A stretch of DNA of 31,663 nt, taken from NCBI GenBank assembly GCA_946482615.1, contig CAMLSF010000024.1:1-31663 (forward strand), read 5' to 3'. Under the pieces are notes generated by a model that saw only the letters and a list, made by a program, of their open reading frames with translations, ran no database searches and was not told the origin of the DNA. Of this stretch, positions 6,929-15,568 are shown in pieces (the stretch's first letter is position 1; each line of letters starts with the position of its first letter). The DNA comes from an uncultured Chromatiaceae bacterium. GTDB taxonomy: Bacteria > Pseudomonadota > Gammaproteobacteria > Enterobacterales > Alteromonadaceae. Made by a program: the position numbers and the translations under genes.

Positions 6929-9016
6929 ATGGATATGTCAGAAGCGAAATCGCTGTTTTTTGAGGAAGCCACTGGGTTACTGGAAACCATGGAGTCCTGT
7001 TTATTAGAAATTGAATCCGGTGAAGCGACTGTAGAGTCGCACATAGATGCCATTTTCCGTGCCGCTCATACCATTAAAGGCTCGGCTGGTTTATTTGGCT
7101 ATGACCATATAGTGGCTTTTACCCACAGTGTTGAGAGTGTGCTGGATAAGGTCCGTTCCCACGAGATTGGGATGGATGAGACGCTGATTAATCTGTGTTT
7201 TGCCAGCCGGGATCATTTGGCCACTATGGTGCGTCAGTTACAGGATTCTTCCATAGAACTGGATTTTCATGCCGGTGAAGTGTTGCTGGTGGAACTGAAT
7301 CGTTATCTGGATCCGGCTCCTGCTGTGACTGTGGATGAAGTGGAACCGGTGCAAAGTTCTGAGAACTGGCAAATTGATATTCAGTATGGTCCGGACGTGT
7401 TCCGGGATGGCATGGATCCTTTGTCTCAGCTGGGGTTTCTCTCCACCCTGGGCGAGCTGCAGCAAGTCAGAGTGGTGCCACATTTTAAAGAAGACTTTGA
7501 CCCCGAAAGCTGTTATCTGCAGCTGTTTATTGAACTCAATTCTGCGGTCAGCAAAAAAGAGCTGGAGGATGTGTTTGAGTTTATTCAGGACAGCAGCAAA
7601 ATTCAGATCACTGTGCCAGTCAAAATCAGCCAGCAGTTGGCACAACAGGACGTGGTGGATGAAAAGCTGGGTACCTTGCTGGTGCAGGCTGGCGCTGTCA
7701 CTGAGCGTGAATTGGCTCAGGCCCTGCAGGTGCATAAGGATCAGGAAATTGCGCTGGGCGAAGCCCTGGTGCAGCAAGGTGTGGTGTCTAAAGATTTGGT
7801 CAGTACAGCCTTGGACAAGCAAAAAGCCACAGAGCATAAAAGACCGGCGGATTTTCAGTTTTTAAAAGTGGAAGCCAAAAAACTGGATTTATTGATCAAT
7901 CTGATTGGCGAACTGGTGACATCCGGTGCTGAGATGGACTCGCTGTTGTCGCAGCTGGAAGATGACAAAATATCCGAGTCCTTTTCCATTTTAACCTCCT
8001 TACTTGAACAAATCCGTGATGGGGCTTTAGGTCTTCGGATGGTGCAGATTGGTGAATCCTTCAGCCGTCTGCGCCGTATAGTACGGGATGTCAGTAAAGA
8101 GCTGGATAAAGACATTAATCTGGTGATTGAAGGGGCAGAAACTGAGCTGGATAAAAGCATGGTGGAGAAATTATCTGACCCGCTGATGCATATAGTGCGT
8201 AACGCTTTGGACCACGGTATAGAGCCGAAAGAACTTAGGTTATACAAAGGTAAACCGGCTCAGGGCCAGCTAAAACTCAGTGCCCGGCATGAAGCGGGCT
8301 CAGTCGTGATTGAAATTTCTGACGATGGTGCAGGTTTAAATCAACAAAAGATCCGGCAAAAAGCCATAGAAAAAGGCATCATCAGTGCGGATCGGGATTT
8401 GTCTGAGCAGGACATTTTTAAACTGATTTTTGAACCAGGTTTTTCGACAGCAGCTGCTGTTACCAATCTGTCCGGCCGTGGTGTTGGCATGGATGTAGTG
8501 CGGCGTAATATTGAAGAGCTGCGTGGTCAGATCCAGATTTTCTCCACTTTGGATCAAGGCACAACCTTCAGCATTCGTTTACCTCTGACCCTGGCTATTA
8601 TTGATGGTTTTCTGGTTAGTGTGGCGAACTCGAAAATGGTGTTGCCACTGAATATGGTGCAGGAATGTATTGAATTTCATCCTTCGTTGCAGACCCATGG
8701 CCGGAATTATCTCGACCTGCGTGGTGAAGTGCTGCCTTTTATCCGCTTAAGGGATTTATTTAAGTTGTCCGCTGTGCCTTGTGGTCGTGAAAACATAGTA
8801 GTGGTGCAGTATGGCTCAGACAGAGCCGGATTGGTGGTGGATAGCCTGCACGGGGAATTACAGGCGGTGATTAAGCCGCTGAATTCAATGTTTAAATCTT
8901 TACGGGGTATTGGGGGCTCTACCATTTTGGGTTCAGGTGATATAGGCCTGATCCTCGATATTCCTCAATTAGTTCAGTTTGCCACCAATCTGGAGATGCA
9001 AACATGTCAACAGTAA
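6929..9016 (+). CDS. cheA: Chemotaxis histidine kinase CheA with an inserted MshEN-like motif
   Basis: A 695-residue kinase that passes phosphate to CheY and CheB and, probably, to the REC-EAL protein. In order: HPt/P1 domain with phosphorylated His47 in AAHTIKGSAGLFGY (45-58); a P2-like region (about 147-229) starting WQIDIQYGPDVFRDGMDPL; a tandem LG-rich motif (246-298); P3 dimerisation helices (about 307-375); the ATP-binding domain with N-box HIVRNALDHG (421-430), G1 DDGAGL (465-470) and G2 GRGVGMDVV (516-524); and a CheW-like P5 domain (about 550-690). The catalytic motifs look intact. The tandem motif is the unusual part and is listed separately. It overlaps cheW by 13 nt, so the two are translationally coupled. 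GAGGGAA upstream of the ATG at 6929 supports the start. Confidence 0.95.
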   Translation: MDMSEAKSLFFEEATGLLETMESCLLEIESGEATVESHIDAIFRAAHTIKGSAGLFGYDHIVAFTHSVESVLDKVRSHEIGMDETLINLCFASRDHLATMVRQLQDSSIELDFHAGEVLLVELNRYLDPAPAVTVDEVEPVQSSENWQIDIQYGPDVFRDGMDPLSQLGFLSTLGELQQVRVVPHFKEDFDPESCYLQLFIELNSAVSKKELEDVFEFIQDSSKIQITVPVKISQQLAQQDVVDEKLGTLLVQAGAVTERELAQALQVHKDQEIALGEALVQQGVVSKDLVSTALDKQKATEHKRPADFQFLKVEAKKLDLLINLIGELVTSGAEMDSLLSQLEDDKISESFSILTSLLEQIRDGALGLRMVQIGESFSRLRRIVRDVSKELDKDINLVIEGAETELDKSMVEKLSDPLMHIVRNALDHGIEPKELRLYKGKPAQGQLKLSARHEAGSVVIEISDDGAGLNQQKIRQKAIEKGIISADRDLSEQDIFKLIFEPGFSTAAAVTNLSGRGVGMDVVRRNIEELRGQIQIFSTLDQGTTFSIRLPLTLAIIDGFLVSVANSKMVLPLNMVQECIEFHPSLQTHGRNYLDLRGEVLPFIRLRDLFKLSAVPCGRENIVVVQYGSDRAGLVVDSLHGELQAVIKPLNSMFKSLRGIGGSTILGSGDIGLILDIPQLVQFATNLEMQTCQQ
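7664..7822 (+). other. MshEN-like tandem motif inside CheA (residues 246-298)
   Basis: Residues 246-269 and 275-298 are two 24-residue repeats separated by exactly five residues. Both have Leu2-Gly3, aliphatics at 6 and 7, Gly10, aliphatic 12 and Leu21; the second also has aliphatic 11 and Gln24. This is the spacing of the published c-di-GMP-binding MshEN motif. Deviations: position 1 is Lys then Ala instead of Arg; the first repeat has Ala11 and His24; the second has Val17 instead of Leu. The fold is well supported by pattern, but ligand binding may be weakened or lost. Confidence 0.6.
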
Positions 9017-9540
9017 CAAACAGGCCGCAAAACAACACACACATCAACGATTCATTAAAACGCGATGAGCTGGATCCAGAGCATTATCTGACCTTTTTAT
9101 TGAGGGATGAATACTTTGGCATCAGCATCAGTTCGGTAAAAGAAATTATTGAATACGACAATGTCACTTCCATTCCGTTGATGCCGGATTTTGTCAAAGG
9201 GGTGCTCAATCTGCGGGGGGAAGTGGTGCCTGTGATCGACCTGTCGATTCGCTTTAATAAGCCGGCAACCGAAGTACAAAAAAGGACCTGCATCATCATT
9301 ATGGAAATACCTTATGAAGATCAGATTGTAACCCTGGGTGCTGTGGTGGACAGTGTCTGTGAAGTGATGGAGATCCCGGAGAAAAGCATTGAAGCAGCAC
9401 CGACTTTCGGCGCTAAGATCCGCGCTCAGTTTATTTTGGGAGTGGCACATATCGAGGAGCATTTTGTCATTTTATTAAGAGGGGACAGAGTGCTGTCTAT
9501 TGATGAGATGGCTTCCATCATCGATAAGGTGCTTGAGTAG
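9004..9540 (+). CDS. cheW: Chemotaxis coupling protein CheW
   Basis: A 178-residue CheW-domain protein that links receptors to CheA in the signalling array. The conserved core is present: FGISISSVKEIIEY (residues 38-51), IPLMPDFVKGVLNLRGEVVP (58-77) and VIDLSIRF (78-85). The first 25 or so residues are polar and probably flexible. The ATG lies inside the 3' end of cheA (13-nt overlap), which fits stoichiometric co-translation. It is the only free CheW in the window. Slightly longer than E. coli CheW (167) because of the N-terminal tail. Confidence 0.93.
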   Translation: MSTVTNRPQNNTHINDSLKRDELDPEHYLTFLLRDEYFGISISSVKEIIEYDNVTSIPLMPDFVKGVLNLRGEVVPVIDLSIRFNKPATEVQKRTCIIIMEIPYEDQIVTLGAVVDSVCEVMEIPEKSIEAAPTFGAKIRAQFILGVAHIEEHFVILLRGDRVLSIDEMASIIDKVLE

Positions 9541-9564
9541 TAAAGCCGGGCTGTCGGAGGCAAG

Positions 9565-10437
9565 GTGGTGGTCAACACTCAACCCAAAGTATTTATTGAT
9601 CCTTCAGAGTTAAACAGGGCTATGCCTCTGTCGGACCAGGAGTTTTATCAAATCCGGGATTGGCTGAAAGGTCAGTCCGGTATTCATCTGGCTGATATTA
9701 AAAAAAGTATGGTGGTAGGGCGGCTGCAAAAGCGCCTGAAAGCGCTGCAGATCCCAAGTTTTGCCGCTTATCTGAAATTGCTGCATCAGGCCGATCAAAC
9801 TGCGGAGCGGCAAACAGCGGTGAATTTATTAACCACCAATGAAACTTACTTTTTCCGGGAAGAAAAACATTTCCAGTTTCTTGAACAGCAGGTGCTGCCT
9901 CAAGTGCAATACCGGGACAACTTTAAAGTCTGGAGTGCTGCGGCTTCAACAGGGGAAGAAGCGTATTCGATAGCTATGACTTTGGGGCATCTGTGGGGGG
10001 CGCAAAGCAGCTGGCAAGTGATGGGCACGGATATCAATACTTCTGTGCTGCAAAGGGCGCAAAAAGCTTTGTATCCGCTGGATGCCAAAGACAGGATCCC
10101 GCTGCATTTGCTCAAAGCCTTTTGTTTAAGGGGCATAGGGCAGGAAACCGGTTGGCTGAAAATAAGTTCTGAAATCAGTTCACATGTCAGTTTTGTTCAG
10201 GCCAATCTCTTTACTTTGCATGTGAAGCTGCCGTTATTTGATGTGATTTTTTTGCGCAACGTACTGATTTATTTCGAATTAGAAGACAAAAAAAAGATTA
10301 TCCGCAATGTGGTGCGGCAGCTTAAACCAGGTGGCTGGCTGCTGGTTGGGCATTCGGAGAGTATTCATGGTTATCACGATGATTTAAAGCAGCACAGGCC
10401 CAGTTGTTATCAATACTTACCTGCGAGCAGGTCCTAA
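9565..10437 (+). CDS. cheR: Chemoreceptor glutamate methyltransferase CheR
   Basis: A 290-residue enzyme that methylates receptor glutamates with S-adenosylmethionine and works against CheB in adaptation. It has the all-helical N-terminal CheR domain (about 22-90), then NETYFFRE (92-99), the SAM-binding stretch SAAASTGEEAYS (124-135), GTDIN (154-158) and DVIFLRNVLIYF (226-237). There is no C-terminal TPR extension. Two adjacent GTG codons at 9565 and 9568 are possible starts; GGAGG at 9556-9560 is 4 nt from the first and 7 nt from the second, so 9568 may be the true start. Neither receptor in the window ends with an NWETF-type tethering pentapeptide. Confidence 0.93.
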   Translation: MVVNTQPKVFIDPSELNRAMPLSDQEFYQIRDWLKGQSGIHLADIKKSMVVGRLQKRLKALQIPSFAAYLKLLHQADQTAERQTAVNLLTTNETYFFREEKHFQFLEQQVLPQVQYRDNFKVWSAAASTGEEAYSIAMTLGHLWGAQSSWQVMGTDINTSVLQRAQKALYPLDAKDRIPLHLLKAFCLRGIGQETGWLKISSEISSHVSFVQANLFTLHVKLPLFDVIFLRNVLIYFELEDKKKIIRNVVRQLKPGGWLLVGHSESIHGYHDDLKQHRPSCYQYLPASRS

Positions 10438-10453
10438 TGAATAAGGTCGTCCA

Positions 10454-11512
10454 GTGGCAAAGATAAAAGTACTGATAGTGGATGATTCAGCCTTAGTCCG
10501 GCAGGTACTGAGTGGTTTGCTGGAAAAAGAGCATGATATTGAGGTGATGGCTACAGCACCAGATCCTATTTTTGCGATGAGCAAAATGAATAAAGAATGG
10601 CCTGATGTGATTACGCTGGATGTGGAAATGCCGCGGATGGACGGTATCACTTTTTTAAAACAAATTATGGCCACCCGACCCACACCAGTTTTAATTTGCA
10701 GCTCTCTGACCGAAAAAGGCGCTGCGACCACAGTACAGGCGATGGAAGCTGGTGCTGCCGGAATTTTTACCAAGCCTGCCTTAGGGGTCAAAGATTTTCT
10801 GATCAACAGTAAAGCCAGCTTTGCCGAAGCCATAAGGGAAGTGGCAAAAATTAATACTAAAAATCTGAAGTATGCCCCTAAGCCTGTGGCGAAAACAGTA
10901 CAAATGGCAGTGCCGGAGCCTGCTGCTATTGCCATGGCGAAAACCACAGAAAAAGTGGTGGCTATAGGCACCTCAACCGGAGGCACTATTGCGCTTGAGC
11001 ATGTATTAAGTCAGTTGGATACCGACTGCGAAGGCATAGTGATAGTGCAGCATATGCCGGAAAAATTTACCGCGGCTTTTGCGGAACGTCTGAATACGCT
11101 CTGCGCTATTGAAGTGCGGGAAGCCAAACATGGGGATAGGGTAAGACCTGGCCTGGCGCTGATTGCTCCCGGCGGGCAGCATATGAGCCTGATGCGTAAC
11201 GGAGCTTATTATCATGTGTCGGTAAAGCCCGGCCCTGCCGTCAACCGGCATTGCCCTTCAGTGGATGTGTTGTTTCGTTCCGTTGCTAAAATTGCCGGTA
11301 CCAATGCAATAGGCATCATTATGACGGGCATGGGGGATGACGGTGCCCGGGGTTTGCTGGAGATGAAAGAAAACGGCGCCCGCACTTATGCCCAGGATGA
11401 AGAAAGTTGTGTGGTTTACGGTATGCCAAAAGAAGCTGTCAAACGTGGTGCTGTGGATCAATTGGTGGGGTTGGGAAAAATTCCTGCTGTCATTATGGCT
11501 TACAGTCGATAA
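10454..11512 (+). CDS. cheB: Receptor methylesterase/deamidase response regulator CheB
   Basis: A 352-residue protein: receiver domain (about 1-120) with Asp10/Asp11 and phosphoacceptor Asp56, a linker (about 135-165), and the methylesterase domain with the catalytic triad Ser174 (GTSTGGT), His200 (VQHMPEKF) and Asp296 (MGDDG). Phosphorylation by CheA relieves inhibition by the receiver domain and removes receptor methyl groups. The GTG start at 10454 has AAGG about 7 nt upstream, and the protein begins directly with the receiver strand [11 protein letters not shown]. It follows cheR by 16 nt. Confidence 0.94.
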   Translation: MAKIKVLIVDDSALVRQVLSGLLEKEHDIEVMATAPDPIFAMSKMNKEWPDVITLDVEMPRMDGITFLKQIMATRPTPVLICSSLTEKGAATTVQAMEAGAAGIFTKPALGVKDFLINSKASFAEAIREVAKINTKNLKYAPKPVAKTVQMAVPEPAAIAMAKTTEKVVAIGTSTGGTIALEHVLSQLDTDCEGIVIVQHMPEKFTAAFAERLNTLCAIEVREAKHGDRVRPGLALIAPGGQHMSLMRNGAYYHVSVKPGPAVNRHCPSVDVLFRSVAKIAGTNAIGIIMTGMGDDGARGLLEMKENGARTYAQDEESCVVYGMPKEAVKRGAVDQLVGLGKIPAVIMAYSR

Positions 11513-11523
11513 GGAAAGTTTTT

Positions 11524-12735
11524 ATGGCATCCCCCAGAGTATTAATAGTTGAAGACAGTCCTTGTCAGGCGGAATACCTTTCCGTTTTGTGCCGCTCTTG
11601 TGGCATCAGCAAACTGGCGACAGCGGAAAACGGCCGTGTTGCGCTGGAGCTGATCGACAAAGCGGAAACAGGCTTTGATATTCTGATCTGCGATTTGGAA
11701 ATGCCGGATTTAGACGGCATAGAACTGATCCACTTATTGGCAAACCGTAATACCAGCAGCGCGCTGATTATTGTCAGCAGTCGCGAGCAGAGTTTAATTT
11801 CTGCAGTGGAACTGATGGCTGTCACTGAAGGCATTTATGTGCTGGGCAGTATCCGCAAACCTGTGCCTCAGGGCGCGTTAGAAACACTGATCAAAGACTA
11901 CAGAGGCAAAGCTGTTGCCAGAGCTAAAGGTCGTGCCCCTTTAAACACTGCTTTGACAGTACAGGAATTGGAGCAAGGGCTGGCTCTGCATCAGTTTGAG
12001 TTACATTACCAGCCCAAACTCTGTATGGACAATGGCATGTTGCATGGACTGGAAGCTTTGGTCCGCTTTCGTCACCCGGAGCGGGGGTTACTCTACCCCG
12101 GCGACTTTATTGAATTGTGCGAACACATAGGGCTGATTGACGCTCTGAGTTTTGAAGTGATCAGCATGGCTATACAACAAATGGTGGTATGGAATCAGCA
12201 GGGTTTTGCGCCCCGGATTTCGGTCAACTTATCAGGCCGGTCTTTTGGCAACAGCGCTTTTACCCACGACGTGATGGCATTGCTTAGTCATGCCGCCATA
12301 GCGCCTTCAGATTTAATTTTTGAAGTGACTGAAACCCAGGTAATAGACAATATAGGAGAGGCTTTAGCCTTTTTGAGCAGGTTAAGGCTACATGGTTTTG
12401 GTTTATCTATAGATGACTATGGTACTGGCTATTCTTCAGTAAAACAGCTGTCACAAATTCCTTTTACTGAGCTGAAAATGGATCGCAGCCTGATTGAAGG
12501 TGTGGCTTCTAAATCTCATTTGCAGGTGATTTTTGAGAGCACCTTGTCGATGTGCAACAAACTGGGTATAGATTTAGTGGCGGAAGGCATAGAAAAAAGC
12601 AAAGACTGGGATTATTTGCGCAGTGCAGGTTGTCATGTAGCGCAGGGTTATTATATTTCGCCTCCTATGCCCAGCCATGAAGTAGTGAATTGGGTGCATG
12701 CAGGTATGCCGGCCTTGCATGACAAAATGGCTTAG
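11524..12735 (+). CDS. REC-EAL response regulator, predicted c-di-GMP phosphodiesterase
   Basis: A 403-residue protein: receiver domain (about 1-125, phosphoacceptor Asp57) and an EAL domain (about 145-395) that hydrolyses c-di-GMP to pGpG. The catalytic set appears complete: E177-A-L, Asn235 (VNLSGRSF), Glu267 (FEVTET), Asp297/Asp298 (IDDYGTGYSS), Lys318 (LKMDRS), Glu354 (VAEGIE) and Gln374 (QGYY). Being last in the cheA operon, it is a likely phosphorylation target of this CheA. The ATG at 11524, preceded by AAGGAAAG, is the start that directly opens the receiver strand; the frame is open further upstream but lies within cheB. Its stop overlaps that of cheD, which comes from the other strand, by 4 nt. 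Confidence 0.92.
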   Translation: MASPRVLIVEDSPCQAEYLSVLCRSCGISKLATAENGRVALELIDKAETGFDILICDLEMPDLDGIELIHLLANRNTSSALIIVSSREQSLISAVELMAVTEGIYVLGSIRKPVPQGALETLIKDYRGKAVARAKGRAPLNTALTVQELEQGLALHQFELHYQPKLCMDNGMLHGLEALVRFRHPERGLLYPGDFIELCEHIGLIDALSFEVISMAIQQMVVWNQQGFAPRISVNLSGRSFGNSAFTHDVMALLSHAAIAPSDLIFEVTETQVIDNIGEALAFLSRLRLHGFGLSIDDYGTGYSSVKQLSQIPFTELKMDRSLIEGVASKSHLQVIFESTLSMCNKLGIDLVAEGIEKSKDWDYLRSAGCHVAQGYYISPPMPSHEVVNWVHAGMPALHDKMA

Positions 12736-13244
12736 CCTGTGGTTTTTTGTTGTTGCAACGGCAATTGTCTGACCCAGACATCTCCACTCCACAAATCAAA
12801 AAACACATTGCGGTGACCCGCTCCCCCTACATGTTCTGAGACTGAATGTAAGCCCATTTTTTGCAGTAAGTCTCTGGCCATTTCAATGTTCTTGCAGCCA
12901 ACATCGGCCACTGAGCCTTTTTCAGCATGAAACATGCGGCCGCCCCCAAAAAGTTTGGCCTGAAACTGACTCATCGGCAGCCCAATCAGCCGGATGTCCT
13001 CCCGCAATAACCAAAAAGCCTCTTCTGCATAACGGGCATCAGCCTGTTTGTGGTTGAGAGCTTTTAACGGCTCTTTACGTTTAGGTAATAAAAAATGGCA
13101 CATGCCACCCGCCTTAAGCTTAGGGTGCCATAAAGTCACGGAAACGCAGGATCCTAATAAAGTGCGGATCCTGGTATTGGGGTCATTGCTAAAGTAATAC
13201 TCTCCGGGTTGCAGCAGTATTTCGACATATTGTTTAGGTTGCAT
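12732..13244 (-). CDS. cheD: Chemoreceptor glutamine deamidase CheD
   Basis: A 170-residue enzyme that deamidates receptor glutamines and, in other bacteria, interacts with CheC-type phosphatases. Catalytic Cys33 (LLGSCVSVTLWHP) and His50 (GGMCHFLLP) are present. The ATG at 13244 is preceded by AGGAG with 8-nt spacing; an upstream in-frame TTG at 13265 is less likely because that Shine-Dalgarno sequence lies between the two. It lies convergent to the REC-EAL gene and downstream of a receptor gene on the same strand, separated from it by a strong hairpin. No CheC or CheX is present in the window. Confidence 0.92.
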   Translation of the reverse strand: MQPKQYVEILLQPGEYYFSNDPNTRIRTLLGSCVSVTLWHPKLKAGGMCHFLLPKRKEPLKALNHKQADARYAEEAFWLLREDIRLIGLPMSQFQAKLFGGGRMFHAEKGSVADVGCKNIEMARDLLQKMGLHSVSEHVGGAGHRNVFFDLWSGDVWVRQLPLQQQKTTG

Positions 13245-13273
13245 AGTTGCAACTCCTGCTGACAAAACGAGCG

Positions 13274-13301
13274 CAGCTCAGCAGAGGGAATTGCTGAGCT
13301 G
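13274..13301 (-). terminator. Hairpin terminator between receptor gene and cheD
   Basis: A perfect 10-bp stem (CAGCTCAGCA with TGCTGAGCTG) and 8-nt loop lie 8 nt after the receptor stop. On the minus strand it is followed by CGCTCG and then TTTT, so termination may be partial, allowing some read-through into cheD. Confidence 0.65.
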
Positions 13302-13308
13302 TCTGCAG

Positions 13309-14931
13309 TTAAAAGCGGACAAAGTCTCCGTCTGAATTGACATTGTGATGCACCATAGCTTTTTTGCTGGGTGATTTAGTCTGAGATGCTGAACTGCGGG
13401 GGGCGGAATCTGATATGCCTGATACTTTAAAAAATGAAATCAGTTGTTGCAGTTGTTCAGCCTGACCACTCATTTCCTCTGCTGTGGCGGCTAACTCTTC
13501 ACTGCTGGCTGCGTTTTGTTGGGTCACCTGATTCAGTTGCACCATAGCTGAGTTAATCTGGGTAGTGCCTGTGCTTTGTTCTTCACTGGCGGCGGTAATT
13601 TCCTGCACCAGTTCTGAGGTTTTATTGATGCCTGGTACTATATCGTCCAGCACAGTACCAGCGCGTTCCGCCAGTTTGACACTGTCTTTGGCTACTTCGC
13701 CAATCTCCTGAGCTGCAACCTGACTGCGTTCGGCCAGTTTGCGCACTTCCGCTGCTACAACGGCAAAACCACGACCATGTTCACCTGCTCTGGCCGCTTC
13801 GATAGCGGCGTTTAATGCCAATAAATTGGTTTGGTAGGCAATGTCGTCAATAATGCCAATTTTGTCGGCAATGCTTTTCATGGCCGCTACTGTCTGGCGT
13901 ACCGCTTGTCCGCCTTCGTTGGCATTTACAGCAGCTTTTGACGCTATGCCTTCGGTAATTTTGGCGTTTTCTGTATTCTGGCTGACGGAGGCGCTCATCT
14001 CTTCTACTGAAGCTGAGGTTTCTTCCACGCTGGCGGCCTGTTCACTGGTGGCTTGTGACATATTCTGGGCTGTGGAACTTACTTCCTCCGAAGCAGAAGA
14101 TAAGTTATCTGCTGCACTTCTGACTTCTCCGACTATTTGTGACAAGCGTGTCACCATCTCACTGATGGCAAACAACATACTGGAGGAGTCGCCTGCTTTG
14201 AGCTGCACTTTCATGGTTAAATCGCCCGCTGCCACTTTAGTCACAACATCAGCGGCATAAGCCGGTTCGCCACCAATTTGTTTCACCAGCCCACGTACAA
14301 TCAGCACCGCAACAGCTATACCTAAAACCACGCTGACTAAAATCATCACAGTAACAAACTGCTGGGCTGTGGCATAAATTTCATCACCCAAAGCACTGGC
14401 TTTGGCACCACCATCCACATTGATCTCAACCAGTTTAAGCAAAGTAGCTGAAAATTCGTTAAACAGGCGTTGTGATTCCCCATTAAGCAAAGCCATAGCT
14501 TCTTCAGTTTTTAATGCAGCGGACAGAGGGATCATCTGCTCATGCACCTGCTGATAGCTTTTAAAAAGTTGATCAAAATTGCCGAGCAACTGACGTTCTT
14601 CGTCCAGCATGATCAGTTTTTCATAGGCATCACGATTCGTTTTAATAGCCTCTAATAAAGTGACCATATCTTTTTCGTACTGGGCCATTTGTTCTGGTGT
14701 GGTCGCCAGCACATGATTCAGCTCGGCAATACGATAATCAGAGGTTGCAGTATTCACCTGATGGATAAAGTTAATGCTGGGCATCCAGACGCTGGAAATC
14801 TCGGTCGACTGGTCATTCACCTTGCTCATTTCCGATAAAGCCACAGCGCCCATTATGGTCATCAGCAGCAAAACAACAAAAAATCCTAACCCTAATTTGG
14901 TCGCTATTTTTAGATCACGAAACAGGTTCAT
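13309..14931 (-). CDS. Methyl-accepting chemotaxis protein with four-helix-bundle type sensor
   Basis: A 540-residue transmembrane receptor. TM1 at about 11-33, a helical periplasmic domain (about 34-190) of the 4HB_MCP type, TM2 at about 192-212, HAMP (about 213-265, with [11 protein letters not shown]), then the signalling domain. The tip [20 protein letters not shown] begins at 362, and methylation-type helices flank it ([14 protein letters not shown] at 303-316, and [13 protein letters not shown] at 448-460). The C-terminal tail is flexible and ends GDFVRF, with no CheR/CheB tether. Start ATG at 14931 with GGAG 6 nt upstream. Its location next to cheD suggests it feeds the adjacent cheA system, but it could also join another array. 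The ligand is unknown. Confidence 0.92.
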   Translation of the reverse strand: MNLFRDLKIATKLGLGFFVVLLLMTIMGAVALSEMSKVNDQSTEISSVWMPSINFIHQVNTATSDYRIAELNHVLATTPEQMAQYEKDMVTLLEAIKTNRDAYEKLIMLDEERQLLGNFDQLFKSYQQVHEQMIPLSAALKTEEAMALLNGESQRLFNEFSATLLKLVEINVDGGAKASALGDEIYATAQQFVTVMILVSVVLGIAVAVLIVRGLVKQIGGEPAYAADVVTKVAAGDLTMKVQLKAGDSSSMLFAISEMVTRLSQIVGEVRSAADNLSSASEEVSSTAQNMSQATSEQAASVEETSASVEEMSASVSQNTENAKITEGIASKAAVNANEGGQAVRQTVAAMKSIADKIGIIDDIAYQTNLLALNAAIEAARAGEHGRGFAVVAAEVRKLAERSQVAAQEIGEVAKDSVKLAERAGTVLDDIVPGINKTSELVQEITAASEEQSTGTTQINSAMVQLNQVTQQNAASSEELAATAEEMSGQAEQLQQLISFFKVSGISDSAPRSSASQTKSPSKKAMVHHNVNSDGDFVRF

Positions 14932-15092
14932 ATCTACTCCCTGAAAATCTATTAAAGGTCATGAGGCGATGGACAACTGCGACGGCCTGAACAGCACAAC
15001 TGATAAAATCAGTAAAAGAAGCCTCTACAATACAAGCACAAGAATTTCAGCTGCGCCAGCAACTGAATAAGATAAAAATCAGTAAGTTATTT

Positions 15093-15458
15093 TCACCGAA
15101 CTAATTTTGCGACTGCGTTGAGTAACTGGGTTGGGTGGAAAGGTTTAATGACCCAGGCCTTGGCTCCAATTTCATAGGCTTCGAGTTTTTTATCTTCGGA
15201 TTTTTCTGTACTCAAGATGATGACAGGGGTGAATTTGTAGGCAGGACGTTGCTTAATTTGCCGGATCAATTCAAGGCCATTGATCTGCGGCATATACAGA
15301 TCACAAAGGATCAAATGAACTTTTTTGCCGTCCAGCAAGTGGAGTGCTTCTGCTGCGCCTTCGGCTTGCAGCGTATGGTAACCCGCTTCTGTCAGCACCT
15401 GGCTGACCACAGAACGTAACGAGCTGGAGTCATCAACGATCAATACTGTGTGTTGCAT
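15093..15458 (-). CDS. Second single-domain CheY-like response regulator
   Basis: A 122-residue receiver domain with no output domain. Asp9/Asp10, phosphoacceptor Asp53 (LCDLYMP) and the Lys of VIKPF are present; the usual Thr position is Ser-Thr (ILSTE), and the common MDG after the phosphosite is ING. It is clearly related to the regulator at 6233-6601, sharing the KPF-region wording and the segment around AYKFTPV. I use the ATG at 15458; the frame stays open up to 15545, but that would begin inside the ilvIH terminator. It lies upstream of the receptor gene on the same strand with a 161-bp gap. It may be a competing phosphate sink or a second output. Confidence 0.88.
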   Translation of the reverse strand: MQHTVLIVDDSSSLRSVVSQVLTEAGYHTLQAEGAAEALHLLDGKKVHLILCDLYMPQINGLELIRQIKQRPAYKFTPVIILSTEKSEDKKLEAYEIGAKAWVIKPFHPTQLLNAVAKLVR

Positions 15459-15536
15459 TTTTGTGCCTGGACAGAAACTTATTTGTTTCAACTCTAATGC
15501 ACAGCGGCACAAATTGCGAGTAGAGGGAGGGGGAAA

Positions 15537-15556
15537 GGACCACAATCTGGTGGTCC
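15537..15556 (-). terminator. Terminator of ilvIH
   Basis: A perfect 7-bp stem (GGACCAC with GTGGTCC) and 6-nt loop lie 12 nt after the ilvH stop. On the minus strand it is followed by a pyrimidine run (TTTCCCCCTCCCTC), a plausible though T-poor intrinsic terminator. Confidence 0.65.
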
Positions 15557-15568
15557 CTGGGTTTTAAC

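Noticed and set aside
7238..7837. Long minus-strand frame (199 codons) opposite cheA
   Set aside because: Antisense to the strongly supported CheA coding region; rich in His, Gln and Leu, as expected from a reverse-complement shadow.
10417..10986. Minus-strand frame of 189 codons opposite cheB
   Set aside because: Shadow of cheB, with no recognisable domain and no ribosome binding site.
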